Source: Ophioceras dolichostomum (Eukaryota > Ascomycota > Sordariomycetes > Magnaporthales > Ophioceraceae). From it: a DNA stretch of 64,000 nucleotides. The stretch lies in the NCBI GenBank assembly GCA_003049485.1, contig PYST01000141.1:1-64000 (forward strand), read 5' to 3'. Both the position numbers and the translations under genes were made by a program. The notes below the pieces were generated by a model. That model did no database searches and had not been told where the DNA came from. It saw only the letters and a list, made by a program, of their open reading frames with translations. This document shows, in pieces, positions 11,639 through 23,356 of the stretch (the first letter of the stretch is position 1; every line of letters begins with the position of its first letter).

Positions 11639-13744
11639 CTTTTTTGCCTCCTGTTTTGTCTGATATGATCAAGGAACGGATCAAGAAATTGCGTGTCGAT
11701 GAGAAGCGAAGACCTCGTAAGTTGGACGGGGAACGTAATAGACTTTAGGATACGTTGCGGACGTCCGAATCGCGAGCGCTCGGTTCGGTGGCCAAAGACT
11801 TCAGGGGACTGGCTCGAAGGCGAAAAAAGTATAGGGGAAAGTACCGGAGAAAAAAGGGGGCAACTTTTTTCAGTCCAGCTGAAGGTTTTCAAAAGATCGA
11901 CTTGGTTGCGAAAATAAAAAATCGCTATGTACAGAAAGAAGAATGAACGAATCTCGAATTGAAACTATCACCGGCAAGAAGAAGAGAAGGCGAGGAAGAT
12001 CAACGGGAAGGGTCAGAAGGGGAAAGGAATGGAAAGGGAAAAAAGAGAGAAAGCGAGTGGTGGAATGGAAAGGGGACGCATGGTACGAGTCGACGTGGGT
12101 CTGCGACGATGATTGTCTGGGCTTGCGCCAAGTAGGGAAATCTTTGGAGTTTCAGGAGTGAAACGGAGAGTCAATCTGAGTGGCTGAGAAGCGTCGTTTT
12201 GGAGGGTGTGGCTTGCGTGCGAATTTTTGTAAGGGGAAGTCCGAGAACCAAAAACCACAGCGAACCGGCCTCTGTGGCGCACAACGATCAAACCTGCCAC
12301 TCAGTCATAGCAGCATACGGAAGAGGCCGCGAGGCCGCGAGGCCGCCACGGGCGAAGCCCAGCCCTACTCCTCCCAGAGAGCGTTTCGTGGCACGTGAAA
12401 AGGAACATAACCAAAAACGTTCGATTAAGTCCGATCAGGAATTATCGGATGACTCAAGAACTTACCGGCCATCGTTGTCGGTCGTCGGACCGGGAGCGTT
12501 TTCCTTCCGTGAGAAACACGCTTCAGAGCTGGGAGAGACGGCCGGGATTGAAGAGAACCAAATGATTATCTGATAAGGTGTATTCCGTCCCTGCTTGCTC
12601 ACCGCTGCATCGGAGTGACAGGCCCACCACCACGATGTCCAAAGTCCCCTCCATCCATAAAAAAAAACCCACAGCTTCGGGGATTTTGAATTGATGGCAT
12701 GTGACATACTTCCAGCTGGGGCGGGCACTGAAAAGATTTCTACGTACGGAATAGTGGCAAAAGAAAACACGTTCCATCAGTTCTCAGAAATCCCCGTAGG
12801 CTCGCTCAATTCCTTGGCCGAGCGTGATGGAGGCGAAAAAAGGGGGCGGATGGAAAGAAAGTAGCAGGAAGGGGAAAGTTGCTCCGACGGCTCCGTGCCA
12901 CTTGCACTCCGATTCCCGGCCAAAGAGCCCCGAAGAAGCCTTGGGTCCATCGTGACCGCGGTCAAAAAATGTAGTAAATCCGGCTTACGAATTGTCGTCT
13001 GCCCACGAAGTGGGCGGCGGTGAGATTCTTGTGCATAGTACGTATGATTGATTATACGGGGCAATCCAGCTGTAAAGAGACAACCACTCCCACCTAGCCT
13101 TGGTTTGATTTCACATTCCTTGGCGTCGGGGATTGGCCTACCTCGGACTCATGCATCCAGCTGAATACTCCCTCCGTCCGCGTGCGTTTCCTCCCGCAAC
13201 AGCCCGCAGAGACCGAGTTTGTCAGCTGGTTATGTGAAGTTTACGTATACACATATATCTCTCATATCTCGGCACCTCCCGCTCGAAATATATGTCAGCA
13301 CCCACGACAGAACGGAGCACCACTCGAATCAATCCCGGCGGCGTCTGCAGCTTGCGGCTCGAGGGGCGGCGCTTGAGTATGGGGATAAGAACGGCTCTCC
13401 ACCGGGGAGGAGACGGGAGACGGGACGGAGTCTCTGCATTTTGTATTATTCATCATTCGCTGAAAGCTGAGCTGAGCTCCATATATGCTGTTGGTACATC
13501 CAACGGGTATAGGTAATATTCCGCGTATCGTCAAAGAGAGGCGGTAGTTCTTCTCACCCGCGCCGGGTGGTCTTATGTCCGAGGAGTACTAGCCGACGGC
13601 TCTCGATGGCCTACATATCATATCTTCCGATCGCGACACAGCAGCAGCGCCTCCAATGACTGGAGACCACTGGGGCAAGTTCGGAAGGAGCGTATGGCGT
13701 TGGCTTTGCTGTGGCTCCTTGGATTTTTGTTTTTGTTTTGGCGT
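11639..13744. other. Gene-free spacer with a polypurine tract
   Basis: The plus strand from about 11820 to 12060 is purine-rich, so it is CT-rich upstream of the minus-strand peptide gene. The frames at 12199-12573 plus and 12462-12770 minus lack recognisable features. The rest of the 2.1 kb shows no gene and leads to the 3' end of the Asterix gene. Confidence 0.55.
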
Positions 13745-14639
13745 TTACGATGGCGGAGCCGCAGCCGGGGCTTCGGTGCCGGTGGCTCCGCGGTTTAAGT
13801 TGGCCTGGGGAGGAAGGAAGAGGGGCAAGTAGGTGACGAGGAGAGCCATGGCTTTTTCGAGAGAGAAACGTCATTGTCAGCCGGGCGCATGTCAATGTGG
13901 CTGAGAACTTGATCTGAGCAAGCAAGGCTTTGGAGATGGTCATTCGTGTATCTGGGGGGAAGGCGTACTAGACATGCCAACGTTGAAGTAACCGGGTGTG
14001 CTGGCGTTCTTCTTGGCCTCTTCGCTCTCGCCTAGCCAGCTCTGGAGACTGAACACAACTGCGCCCCTGTGATTCCAAAATCGACTATCAGCATTGTTCT
14101 AGGTACCGATCCTATGTTCAGTGACGGGATTTTGCGACGGCGCCGTTGTCGGTCTCGTTGCGATCACGCCGGCCGCCGGATATGTAATAGGCGTCTCTGA
14201 CGAGCCCCTGACGAGCCGACCCGACTATCAAGACCGCCACCGCTGTTGGACCTGAAGCTACTGGCAGGTGGTCACAAAGACGGTGGTCGGTCGGTCTAGT
14301 GAGGCGTGGAATCGACGAGCCCCCCGCGCACGTTGTGCAGAGGCTGGAAGGCAGCTCTCACCATCCAATAAAGCGGTTGCGCATGAACATGGCAGCCATC
14401 GGGAGGGTCGATGCTAGTGTAGACTGGACGTCGGCGCCCTCTCCCCTGCCCTTCGGCTCCTGGTACGGCACGACTGGAAGTTCCGCGACGGAGTTAGCGA
14501 CGGTGGAAGACTGCAAGGCGCTGCGTCGAGCCAGAAGGTTCGGTGATAAGGGGCGGGTAATCGTGTGTGTAGGTAGGTACGGAGTCGGTCGGTAGCTCTT
14601 ACTCAGATCCGGCCGACGCACATCCTTCTTCGACGCCAT
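13745..14639 (-). CDS. Asterix (UPF0139/WDR83OS) homologue, PAT-complex subunit
   Basis: Four short exons on the minus strand join in phase: 14639-14603, 14473-14362, 14066-13969 and 13851-13745, giving 117 residues. The N-terminus (MASKKDVRRPDLIVPYQEP) matches the start of fungal UPF0139 proteins, with the Arg-Arg-Pro signature. It is followed by STLASTLPMAAMFMRN, FIGWGAVVFSLQSWLGES and STPGYFNV, then a final hydrophobic segment (ALLVTYLPLFLPP) and an Ala/Pro tail ending PPS. Asterix acts in the ER membrane with CCDC47 as an intramembrane chaperone for multipass proteins. The gene is easy to miss because no exon exceeds about 110 bp. It is head-to-head with MED12 across 2.9 kb. All splice sites are canonical (GTAAGA, GTGAGA, GTACGC). 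Confidence 0.87.
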
Positions 14640-17567
14640 ATTGATCCTAAATCCGAGCAAACAAAAGCAGGCGAACGATGGAGGGATTCGGAAGAGACAA
14701 CGCCTGGGAGACCCTCAGGAGACCTTCAGGCGGGCGGGCCGGAGAAGGAGGGATGTGGTCCAGGTTAACAGCGCTGCGTGTATGGGGCAAATTCTCGGGT
14801 GCGCGTTGTGATTGTCACGGTCGGTCAGTCGACGGACGTGCGAACTGCGATTGGCGACCGACGGAAACGCCAGGTAGGTTTGTCGTGCGGCAATTCGGCG
14901 ATTGGTTCCACAAAGAAGCTTTGCGAGCGAGGAACGAATTTTCTCCAGGTTTGGTAATCGTGATCAGTCATCAATCGCTCGTGGCACGCTGAGAGGTTGC
15001 GCCCAAACCCAATGCAATCCGAATGACACTCCGATTCAAGGGTGAGTGGATCAAACCACCAGGCCAGGTTCGGCAAGTCATTGGACGTGTGGCAGGAGCG
15101 GAACATCGGAAGTGTCTTCCAGACTTCCCACACGAAGGGGGGCGATTGCCGTACCCTCTCGGGGCGCCTACGATCACGCCCTCGCGTGGCATTATGTTAT
15201 GCGCCACCCTTTTTGTTGGAGTCCTTCGACCCCATCACTTTCCGGGCGGGCGCCCAGGTTCCACAGATGCAGTCGAGACGAGGAGACGATCGGTGTATGT
15301 ACTGTATGTCTGTATTCTGAGCGATCAATGTCTTATCATCGGCTTAACCGGCAGTGAGCTACGTACCGAACTCTCGACATTGTCGATCACGATGGTTGCC
15401 TTCATCAGCATTCCCTCTCTGCTAGCGATATACGAATTTGGTGTGCGGTCATATTTGTTTCTTTCTCAGCTGGTCGTCTATCACAAGGCCTGGCCGGCTG
15501 GGGGCCGGGTCGGATTTATTTTCTGAGTGTCCCCCCCCCCCCGCAATCGCCATCCAACAGGATTGCACATGGCTTGGTCAGTTTTGTTCTCCTGCACGTC
15601 TGTGGGTGTGCCGCCGTCGCTGTGGCCGCCGTGGCCGCCGTGGCCGCTCCACTTGGTTGCTCCTCAGAACCGAGAAGCGAAGGAAGGGCAAAATAAGAAA
15701 TAACATCAGGGTGATATATATTAAAGCGATGGTCCTCTCCGTACATATGTAGAGGCGCGGCACATGCGTACCGCTCCGTCAGTGCTCGGGTCTGGCTTGT
15801 TCGTTCTCTCGGGGGAGCGAGCAGAAAATGGGCTTCCTTTTTCGTCTGGGAAGAACAGAACAGGTGACAAACTAACATACATGTCCGCTTCTCCCCACCT
15901 TCTATCCACTAGATACATACAGATAGCTTGACTCCTTGGTTGATGTAATAAGCGGCGGTTACGAGAGGACTGTGTGACCGACCAGGGGGTCCAGACGTCC
16001 TGAGCCAGTGATCGCGAGCGGATGTAACTCGCCGTCCGCTTTGTGTTCGTCGCTTTTCAGCTCTAGTCTTCCAGTAGCGTCAGTAGTGTCCTGACGTGAG
16101 TTCAAGCCCGCGTTGTCGAGGACCAATGCATTTGTCTTGAGTGTGGGGGGTCTCACTGACTCTTGCTGTCTTGGTGCGAAGTAGCACCCTTTGTTCGGCC
16201 TGCCGGATAGGTGCCGGTTATAATGGAGTGGTATGTTCGTGAGGTAACATTTATGGCCAGCCAACGATGCCTTCTGTATGCCTTCTATGCCTTCATTCTC
16301 ACGCCAATGCCCTGACTGGCCTCCTCACTTTGGGACTTCACTATGCCTACCTCAGGTAGGCACTCAATGCTGAGTGCCACCTCCTGCAGAGGATGGATGC
16401 AGAGGACATGCAGCTACGGCTCGATGTGCTATCGAAATGCAGGCGAGGAGGTCAGGCCGACTGCCAAGGGACCGTGGGACCGTGGGACCGTCAGCCAACA
16501 ACGGCAGGTCCGCGGCAGGTCGAAGCACCACGCACCCTGGCTGACTTGACTCTCTTGCAGTCTGGCTGGGCTCTGGAAAAGGGCGTGGACAATTCGTGTT
16601 TCCCTAGGCAATTAATTCCACATCTAGCAAGGCAGCGAGAGTGCGAGGGGGGCCTTGAGGAGACCCTAGCTCGGTTGAACAAGAAACAAAAAGACATTCA
16701 TTTGAAATTATACGTGAGGAATACCCTCAGGTAAGGAGTAGCGGTGGTGGCACGGCACGAGACATGACGGCTCACTGATCACAGAGTACCAAGTCAGAGA
16801 GTAAAACCAAAGTCAAGGTCGGTTCGGTCGTACCGCCGCCAGTGATGCTCGCAACCATGAGAGGGTTGCGAGATAAGAAGAGGCCGAAGAGGTCCCTGAA
16901 GAGAGGGTACTCTGTTAAGTTACAACAGATCGAACAACAATAGATCGAATTAACAAAGCATATATACCGCGGATCTAAGTGGCCGCAGGATCTCCAGCAA
17001 CTCCCTAACCTGCCGAGGATGGTGCCGTGACGGGATATCCTTATTTGATTTTTTTTCCTTTCTCTCCTCTAAAGTCAATTCTTCAAGGCCCATCCTAACT
17101 CCGCTTCACGCACACCCAATTCTTCCAGACACCACCTGTGCACTGTGTGCACCTCGACAGCAGACCCCAACCAGGCGCCACCCCTCCACACCCCTAAGCC
17201 CAAGCCCACCCGGCCCAGGCCGGTCCCCAGTTCATGCTGTCGGGGTCTGATGAATCCGGGCCTCTTGCCACACGCAATCGCAAACCCAACCACACTGCAG
17301 GACTACACAAGCACCTTCGGCACCACACTCCACCTCTATCCGCCATACTGTGAAGTCGTCCATCCTGGCAGGCTGGGTACGTCTGTAGTAATCTTGCTGC
17401 ATACTGCCGCCATCGCCAACAACATCAACAAGGACTAAAACGACAACAACAACAACAGCGCAAGCCTGCGAAAAGGCAATCGAGCTTCGATTTAGAGACC
17501 GTTCGATACCTTTTCTGCTCGGACAAAAACTTTCAACGGCGATGGCAACCCCGCCCCGTTTTCCGCG
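14640..17567. other. Gene-free divergent spacer
   Basis: This is the spacer between the Asterix and MED12 starts. It contains a run of 12 C at 15531-15542, a GTGGCCGCC repeat near 15620-15650, a palindromic CCTACCTCAGGTAGG near 16343-16358, and a GTAGGTAGGTAC element near 14569-14580. The frame at 15023-15526 plus has no recognisable domain. The final 100 bp form the MED12 leader with CAACAACAAC repeats. Confidence 0.55.
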
Positions 17568-17571
17568 ATGA
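17542..17571 (+). promoter_or_regulatory. Upstream ORF overlapping the MED12 start codon
   Basis: A ten-codon upstream frame (MATPPRFPR and stop) begins 26 bp before the MED12 ATG. Its TGA overlaps that ATG as ATGA (17568-17571). The arrangement would allow termination-coupled reinitiation or dampened translation. It is seen in sequence only; whether the leader is transcribed from further upstream is not known. Confidence 0.5.
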
Positions 17572-17711
17572 CCTCCCGGCCATCCCTGGGCGTCCAGCAG
17601 CGACAGCCCCAGAGATCGATGGGAATGTCGATGACTGGGCTGTCCCAAAGACCTTCGTACCTGCCACCAGACCTCGGCGATGTCGCGCAACAGCAGCAAG
17701 AGCAGCAGCAG

Positions 17712-17747
<36 letters not shown>

Positions 17748-20700
17748 TCGCAGCAGTCTCAGCAGTCGCAAAGTCGAAATGGCGCACCTCGACGAGGCGG
17801 GTCGCGCCTCCGGCTGGAGCTCTCGAACGAGTCCATCACTGCCGTGCCAGTACCAGTGCCCACCATCCCCGGCAGTGACGCCTCGCACCACATCGACTCG
17901 TCCAAGGTTTTCACCCCCTCGAGGATTATGGCGATGGCCGACGGGCCCGACATGGGTGACATGAGCCCCAATCCCTCGACCCGCGGCCTCAACACAATGG
18001 ACCAATCCTCCGAAGTCGTGCCCGATCTGCCGATGCCTCGGCGCCATCTTCGCTTTCCCGTGCCGGACAGCCGCCGTCGCATGGCGCCAGCGCCGCCACC
18101 GCCAGCCAAGAAGGATCCCCGCCCAAAGCCTTGGAGCGCCGAGGTTCCCGCCGCCGCTCCTAGATATCTGCCCCGGGGACCCGGCGATGGGCCCAGCGGC
18201 GGTGGTGCCACTCCGAGCAAGGGCGCCGGGAGTGGCGGCTCCGCCAACCCTCTAAGGACGGCCCCAGGCAGCCACAGCGTTAGCAGTAACATCAATAAGT
18301 CCGCGAGCGCCGCTTCCCACGACCTGGGCCCGAACACGCACGCCGACCTCTTTTTCTGGACGGGCGACCACGACGAAGACAAGTTCACCGAAGTCTTCAT
18401 CCGCTCGGGCTGGTCCGACAAGTCTACTGAGAACTTCAGGACGACCGAGCTGTCGTCGGCGAAGAATGCCATATATCCGATCCTGAAGCAGCAGCAGCGT
18501 GTCCTGCGCGAGCTATCGTTTCTCTACACGGATGCGCTGGAGACCCGGCGGAAGCGGGGCGAGATCCGCCACGTATCAGACTTCAAGCCTCCTCCCCGCG
18601 TGACCTTGACAGACACGAAGCGCGAGGCCTGGCTCAAGGATCTCGCCAACCCGGAGATCTCACTCCGTCGCCTGAGCCGGACTATCCCCCACGGCATCAG
18701 GGGTAGGGTGCTGCTCGACCAGTGCCTCAACAAGAGGGTACCCACCGAAAGGGCCGTCTGGCTGGCCAAGTGCGTCGGCGCTAACGAGATTCGGACTATA
18801 AAGAGGAAAGGGATCGGGGGCGCGCCACATCTGGGCGGCGAAATCAAGTGGATTCGCGACTGGACGGTGTGCATCGAGCAGTTCGTTGAGGGGACATTCT
18901 CGTCGGCGCAGCTTCCGGACTGGAAGACAAGGATAGCATACGCGTAAGTACCTACCTATCCTGACTACCCCGGCAAGACCTCGTCTTCCGATCTTCTTCC
19001 GATATTTCGACATGAGTATGCCTACTCCTGCTACTCCCGCTAACATCCCCCTCTGCTTCACCCCGTGCTAGTTTGAGACTGTCCCGTCATCTGTCGTACG
19101 AACAGCTGCTTGATAAGGAGCACTACGCCGAGTGGCTAGCCGCAGGGCTAGAAAATAGCAACTTTACCAAACTCCCATCATGGATGATCCTCACCCGTAT
19201 CCACTGGAGGGAGCTCCTACGGCTGAGGAAATATGCGCGCCGCGTGGTTGGCGCTGTCATCAACCACCTTCGCATGGTAAGAAATCACGTCCCCCTATAT
19301 CCTGCTACTACAACCTACCTCCAATGCTTTGTCACTTCATCCATACGCCGTCGAACCACCACCCTGCTTCGCCGCCACTGACACACGTTCGCACAGGTTC
19401 AAACACATCCTGACCGCGAGGTTCTCCACCCTCTCCTCACCAACCTCTCCACGATGCTCTGCGGTTTCATATCGCTGAGCCCGGAGAGCTTCATATCACC
19501 CAATAACTGGCGTCAGCAGAGGGCGACCGTCCTCGCGGCGCTGCCTGCCAATGATGGCGCTCTCCACGTTGCAGTCCAGTCGATCGACTCACGCAACGAG
19601 CTTCTAGCTGCCAACTCCGTACGATCGCAGCCAGCCGCTCGCAGCGTGCTCGTCAAGATGCTCGATGCGACCCTCCACTCGCCAGTGCCCGACGACCTTC
19701 CAGCACAGTGCTGGGCGGTGACGAAGGACAAGCCGTCCGTCGTGAGGACAGTGCTGGAATGGTGCACCTCGGCGCAGCGGCCCGAGGTGTGCAAGGTGTA
19801 CCTGACCAAACACCTCCTGAAGGCTTGGGCACCCCTTGGACTGGACGTGACGACGGCGGTCCTGCAATTTCTTGACACAGATCCGCTCGAGGGGTCGGGC
19901 CGCAAGCAGCCGCTCTTCCGCCTGGTGTCCGAACTGGTCCGGTCCGAGCTCTTCTCGATGAACCGGTACATAATAGAATGGCTCATTGCCCGGGGCGGCC
20001 TCTCGGACTCGGCCGAAGTCGCCCCTGACGGGCCCTGCTCGACCCGACTTCTCGTCGAGGTTCCCACGTATGGGATGAGCGTGCGGTTAAAAAATCTCCG
20101 GGACAGCATGCTGAGGCGGGCTTCGTATCCCGTCAAGGAGCAGGGGCTGGAGGTCGAGCACGCCGTCGAGCTTATGGATGCCATCATGGGCTTCCGACGA
20201 GCCCATCATGCTCCTTCTCATCACCATCATGATCCGATGATGATGGCCCGGGATAGGGTCCCGTCCATGAGCCTGCGCGACTACACCAAGCGTCTTCGCA
20301 AAGCAGGCTGCAACGTGAAGATGCATGTCGGGTTCCACCTCCGGACTGCGCTCTTCACGGAGACCGGGATCTTTAACCCTAACAGGATGGTCGAGGACAC
20401 ACACACTTCGGACCCCCTCGAAACCTTCCACGCCGCCCGGTCGATCCTGGAGGAGTGCCAGGACTACTCGATGCTCGCCGAAGTGCTCATGGGCCTGCTT
20501 GGAACGTCCAATGCCGACGTGTTGGCAGCGTGCTGCGAGACGGTGGACCACCACTTCCAGGTGTTCAGCGCGATGGGCGTGGCGGGCTTCATCTTCAGCT
20601 CGCTGCTCAAGAAGCTGAACCCTGCTCCTGAGGAGCCCCCTGTGGCGCTAGCTCGGAGTCTGCTGGCGTCGCTAGCGAGCGTAGCCTCCAAGTTGCCCGG

Positions 20701-23356
20701 CGGAGACGGCAGGGACGGCCTCGCCTCGCGGCTGACCATGGACCTGATGCAGTACGACCGTAACTCGGTCGTCGACGCCTGCTCGCCCATGTCGGACAGC
20801 AACAACAATGCAGCCGACTCGGAGATGTACGGGGAGGGCGCTGTGGAGAAGGTGCTGGCCAGCGGGAACCGGCTGGATAAACACATCATGGAACGGCTGT
20901 TTAACACCCTTGCCGGCCGCTTGCAACAGTGTCAGATCAAAGCCGACGGCGGTAGTGGTGGTAGTGGCGGCGGCGACGACGAGCCCGTGCCCCGCTCGCT
21001 CATCACGCTCTTCACCCGGATGCGTGCATTCGAGCCTAAACAGTTCGACTCGCTGATGGCACGATGGGTCCAGGCGCAGACCAGATCCGGCGACCGGGAA
21101 ACTATCCAGGTCCTTTGGCCGGCCATGGTCAGCCTCGGGTGTCTGAGCCTGCCGCTCGTCCTATCTGCGCTCTACGGCGAGGCTCCGAACTCCCCTGCAG
21201 CCACGGCGACGTTCGGCGGTGGTAGGCCTGCTCCCAACCAGAACGCTGCCCAGGCGCTGGCTCACGCACAAGTGCAAGCCGCAGCAGCCGCAGCAGCCGC
21301 AGGTGGTGGCGCCGCAGGCATCTCTCACGCCTCCCAGTTCTTCCCGCCGTCCAGCTCGTACACCTCAAGACTGCACCAGTGGCTCCTCCAGCTCCTGGTG
21401 TCGCCCCTCCCGGAACATTGCTCGGCGCTGCTCTCCCCGGACGAGGCCTACCGCTTCCGAGCCGCCCAGTACCGGCTGCCCAAGACGAGCCAAGTCCAGT
21501 TCTTGACGCTCGTCCGTTTCGCGCTCACGGAGTATGACGCGTGTCTGACGGGCGCAGGCGCCGAGCCGATGGCGAGCCCGTCTCTCTCCGGCGGTTTCGA
21601 CCGAGGCCAGCCGCAGCAGCTCCTCCCGCTCGACGCCAAGGCGACGCAAACCGCTCTCCGACGAGCCCTGCGCGACGTCGTCTTCACCGACCCGAACGCC
21701 GTGGTGCGCCTGCTGTCGTCGCGCCAGACCGAGCCCCGCGTCGTCGCCCTGCTCGAGGCCCAGATCGAGAAGCTGCTGATACCCGGCCTGCCGCGCGGGC
21801 AGCGCGTCTCGTTCGACCGCGTGCTGGAGCTCACCAACGAGCTGACCCTGCCGTTCTGCCAGCTCAAGCTCGTGGCGAGCCTGTCGTCGCCGCCGTCATT
21901 CTCTTCCTCGGACCCCAACACGTCCGCTTCGTCCCCGGCGGCGGAGAGGCTGCAGTCGCACCTTGACCTTTTTGCGAAGGCCATGGACGCTGCTATCGAC
22001 GCGCGCAACGTCGCGTGGACGGGCCTGTTGGGCTGTCTGAGCCCGGAGATCGCGCAGCATCTCAAGAACCGCGCGCAGGCTCGGTTCTTGGAGCTGCTGC
22101 CTTCTCCCGCTAGGTGGGATTGGGGCGGAGGAGGAGGAGCACCCCAGTCTCTTATTAAGAGGGAGGATGGCGCTGATGGCATTGCTGCTGCTGATGGCGC
22201 TGCCGCGCTGATGCGCTCCGTGAAGATGGCTGAGAGCCTTGTTTCTGTCATAGACACCATCATACGCAACGGGTCGATGGGCCGACCGCCGCAGATCGTC
22301 CCTGCCATGGTGGAGAAGCTGACGGATCTGTGGGAGATGCTCAGCGGCGGCGGGTCGGCTGAGATTTCAGCGGCAGCGGCGGCGGCGGCGGATGAGGACA
22401 CCTGCAACGCCATCAGGCGTCACTGGCTCCCGCACCTCCTGACGGTTATGATCCTGCACACGGCGAACCTCGACTCGTCCCGCGCTAGCATCGAGGTGCG
22501 CGCTAAGGCGCTCCTCGCCCTTGCGGGCCTGGCCCTGGACCTGCGCATGAAGGAGAGCAGCGACTCGTCCTTTGCTCCTCCTCCTCCTTTCTCATCCAAC
22601 TACCCTCCATCTTCAGCGGCTCCCCGCTCCGCCCATCCAGGCTTCGCAGCAACCCCTACCGCCGCCGTCTTTGACGCCACAACCCCCGGCGGCGCTGGCG
22701 GCGGCGGAGATGGCTTCCCCGCCTTCACTTTCTCCCAGCCCATCTCCATGGCCTCCTCCTCCTCCTCTTCGTCTTCCTCTCCGCCTCCGCTCTCCCAGCG
22801 CGTCCTAGACCTGGCCCTTGTCCTCTCTGACGGCCTCCCCGACGACATCCGCGCCTCTTGCATGGCCCACATTCGTCGCTCCGGTGGTGGTAGTGGTGGT
22901 GGTAGCACAGCGTCCGACGCGACGCTGCGCTACCTCTTCAGCAGCTCCGCCAACGACCCCACCCTTTCGTCTTTCGGCTCCGCGGTCGCCGCGGCGGACA
23001 GGCACTGGGTCATGGCATCTGCGGGGGCTTCGCCTACCATGCCTCAGACGAGGTGGTCTTGGTTCCCTGTGATGACTGGGACGGGGGCGGGGACGGGGAC
23101 GACGGTGACGAATGTGAACATGAACGCTGGCAAGCCTGGTGCTAGTGCTGGTGCTGGTGCAGCAGCAGCTGAGAAAGTAGCAGCAGCCGCAGCAGTCAAG
23201 ACGGACCCTGATCTGCTCCTCCACCACCAGGGCCAGGTGTTGTTCTGCAGGCCGTTCGCGCCAAAGCGGTGGGAACTTCTCAACGAGCCCAACAACGGCG
23301 AGAACGGGGGGAGCGTGCGGCTGACGCTTTTTGAGGCGAAGAAGCTGCACTGGTAA
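17568..23356 (+). CDS. MED12: Mediator of RNA polymerase II transcription subunit 12 (Srb8)
   Basis: Exons 17568-18943, 19072-19276 and 19397-23356 join to 1846 residues. The N-terminus (MTSRPSLGVQQRQPQRS) is the form typical of sordariomycete MED12, which supports this start. A polyglutamine tract follows at about residues 41-66. The Med12 domain lies around residues 340-420 (REAWLKDLANPEISLRRLSR, IPHGIRGRVLLDQCLNKRVP, ERAVWLAKCVGANEIRTIKR). The long last exon is helical and interrupted by Ala-, Ser- and Gly-rich low-complexity inserts, as is usual for filamentous fungi. MED12 bridges CDK8, cyclin C and MED13 in the Mediator kinase module, which represses or gates RNA polymerase II transcription in the nucleus. 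The product is full length for the family. Several long frames on both strands over this locus are shadows. Confidence 0.94.
17690..17773 (+). repeat. CAG/CAA repeat encoding polyglutamine in MED12
   Basis: Runs of CAG and CAA codons encode about 20 consecutive Gln followed by three SQQ units. The CAG/CAA mixture suggests a moderately stable tract. It lies N-terminal to the Med12 domain. Confidence 0.9.

Noticed and set aside
15023..15526. 167-residue plus-strand frame
   Set aside because: No conserved motif was seen and the frame crosses poly-C-adjacent non-coding DNA.
17232..18047. 271-residue minus-strand frame with a long Leu run
   Set aside because: The Leu run is the antisense of the MED12 polyglutamine codons.
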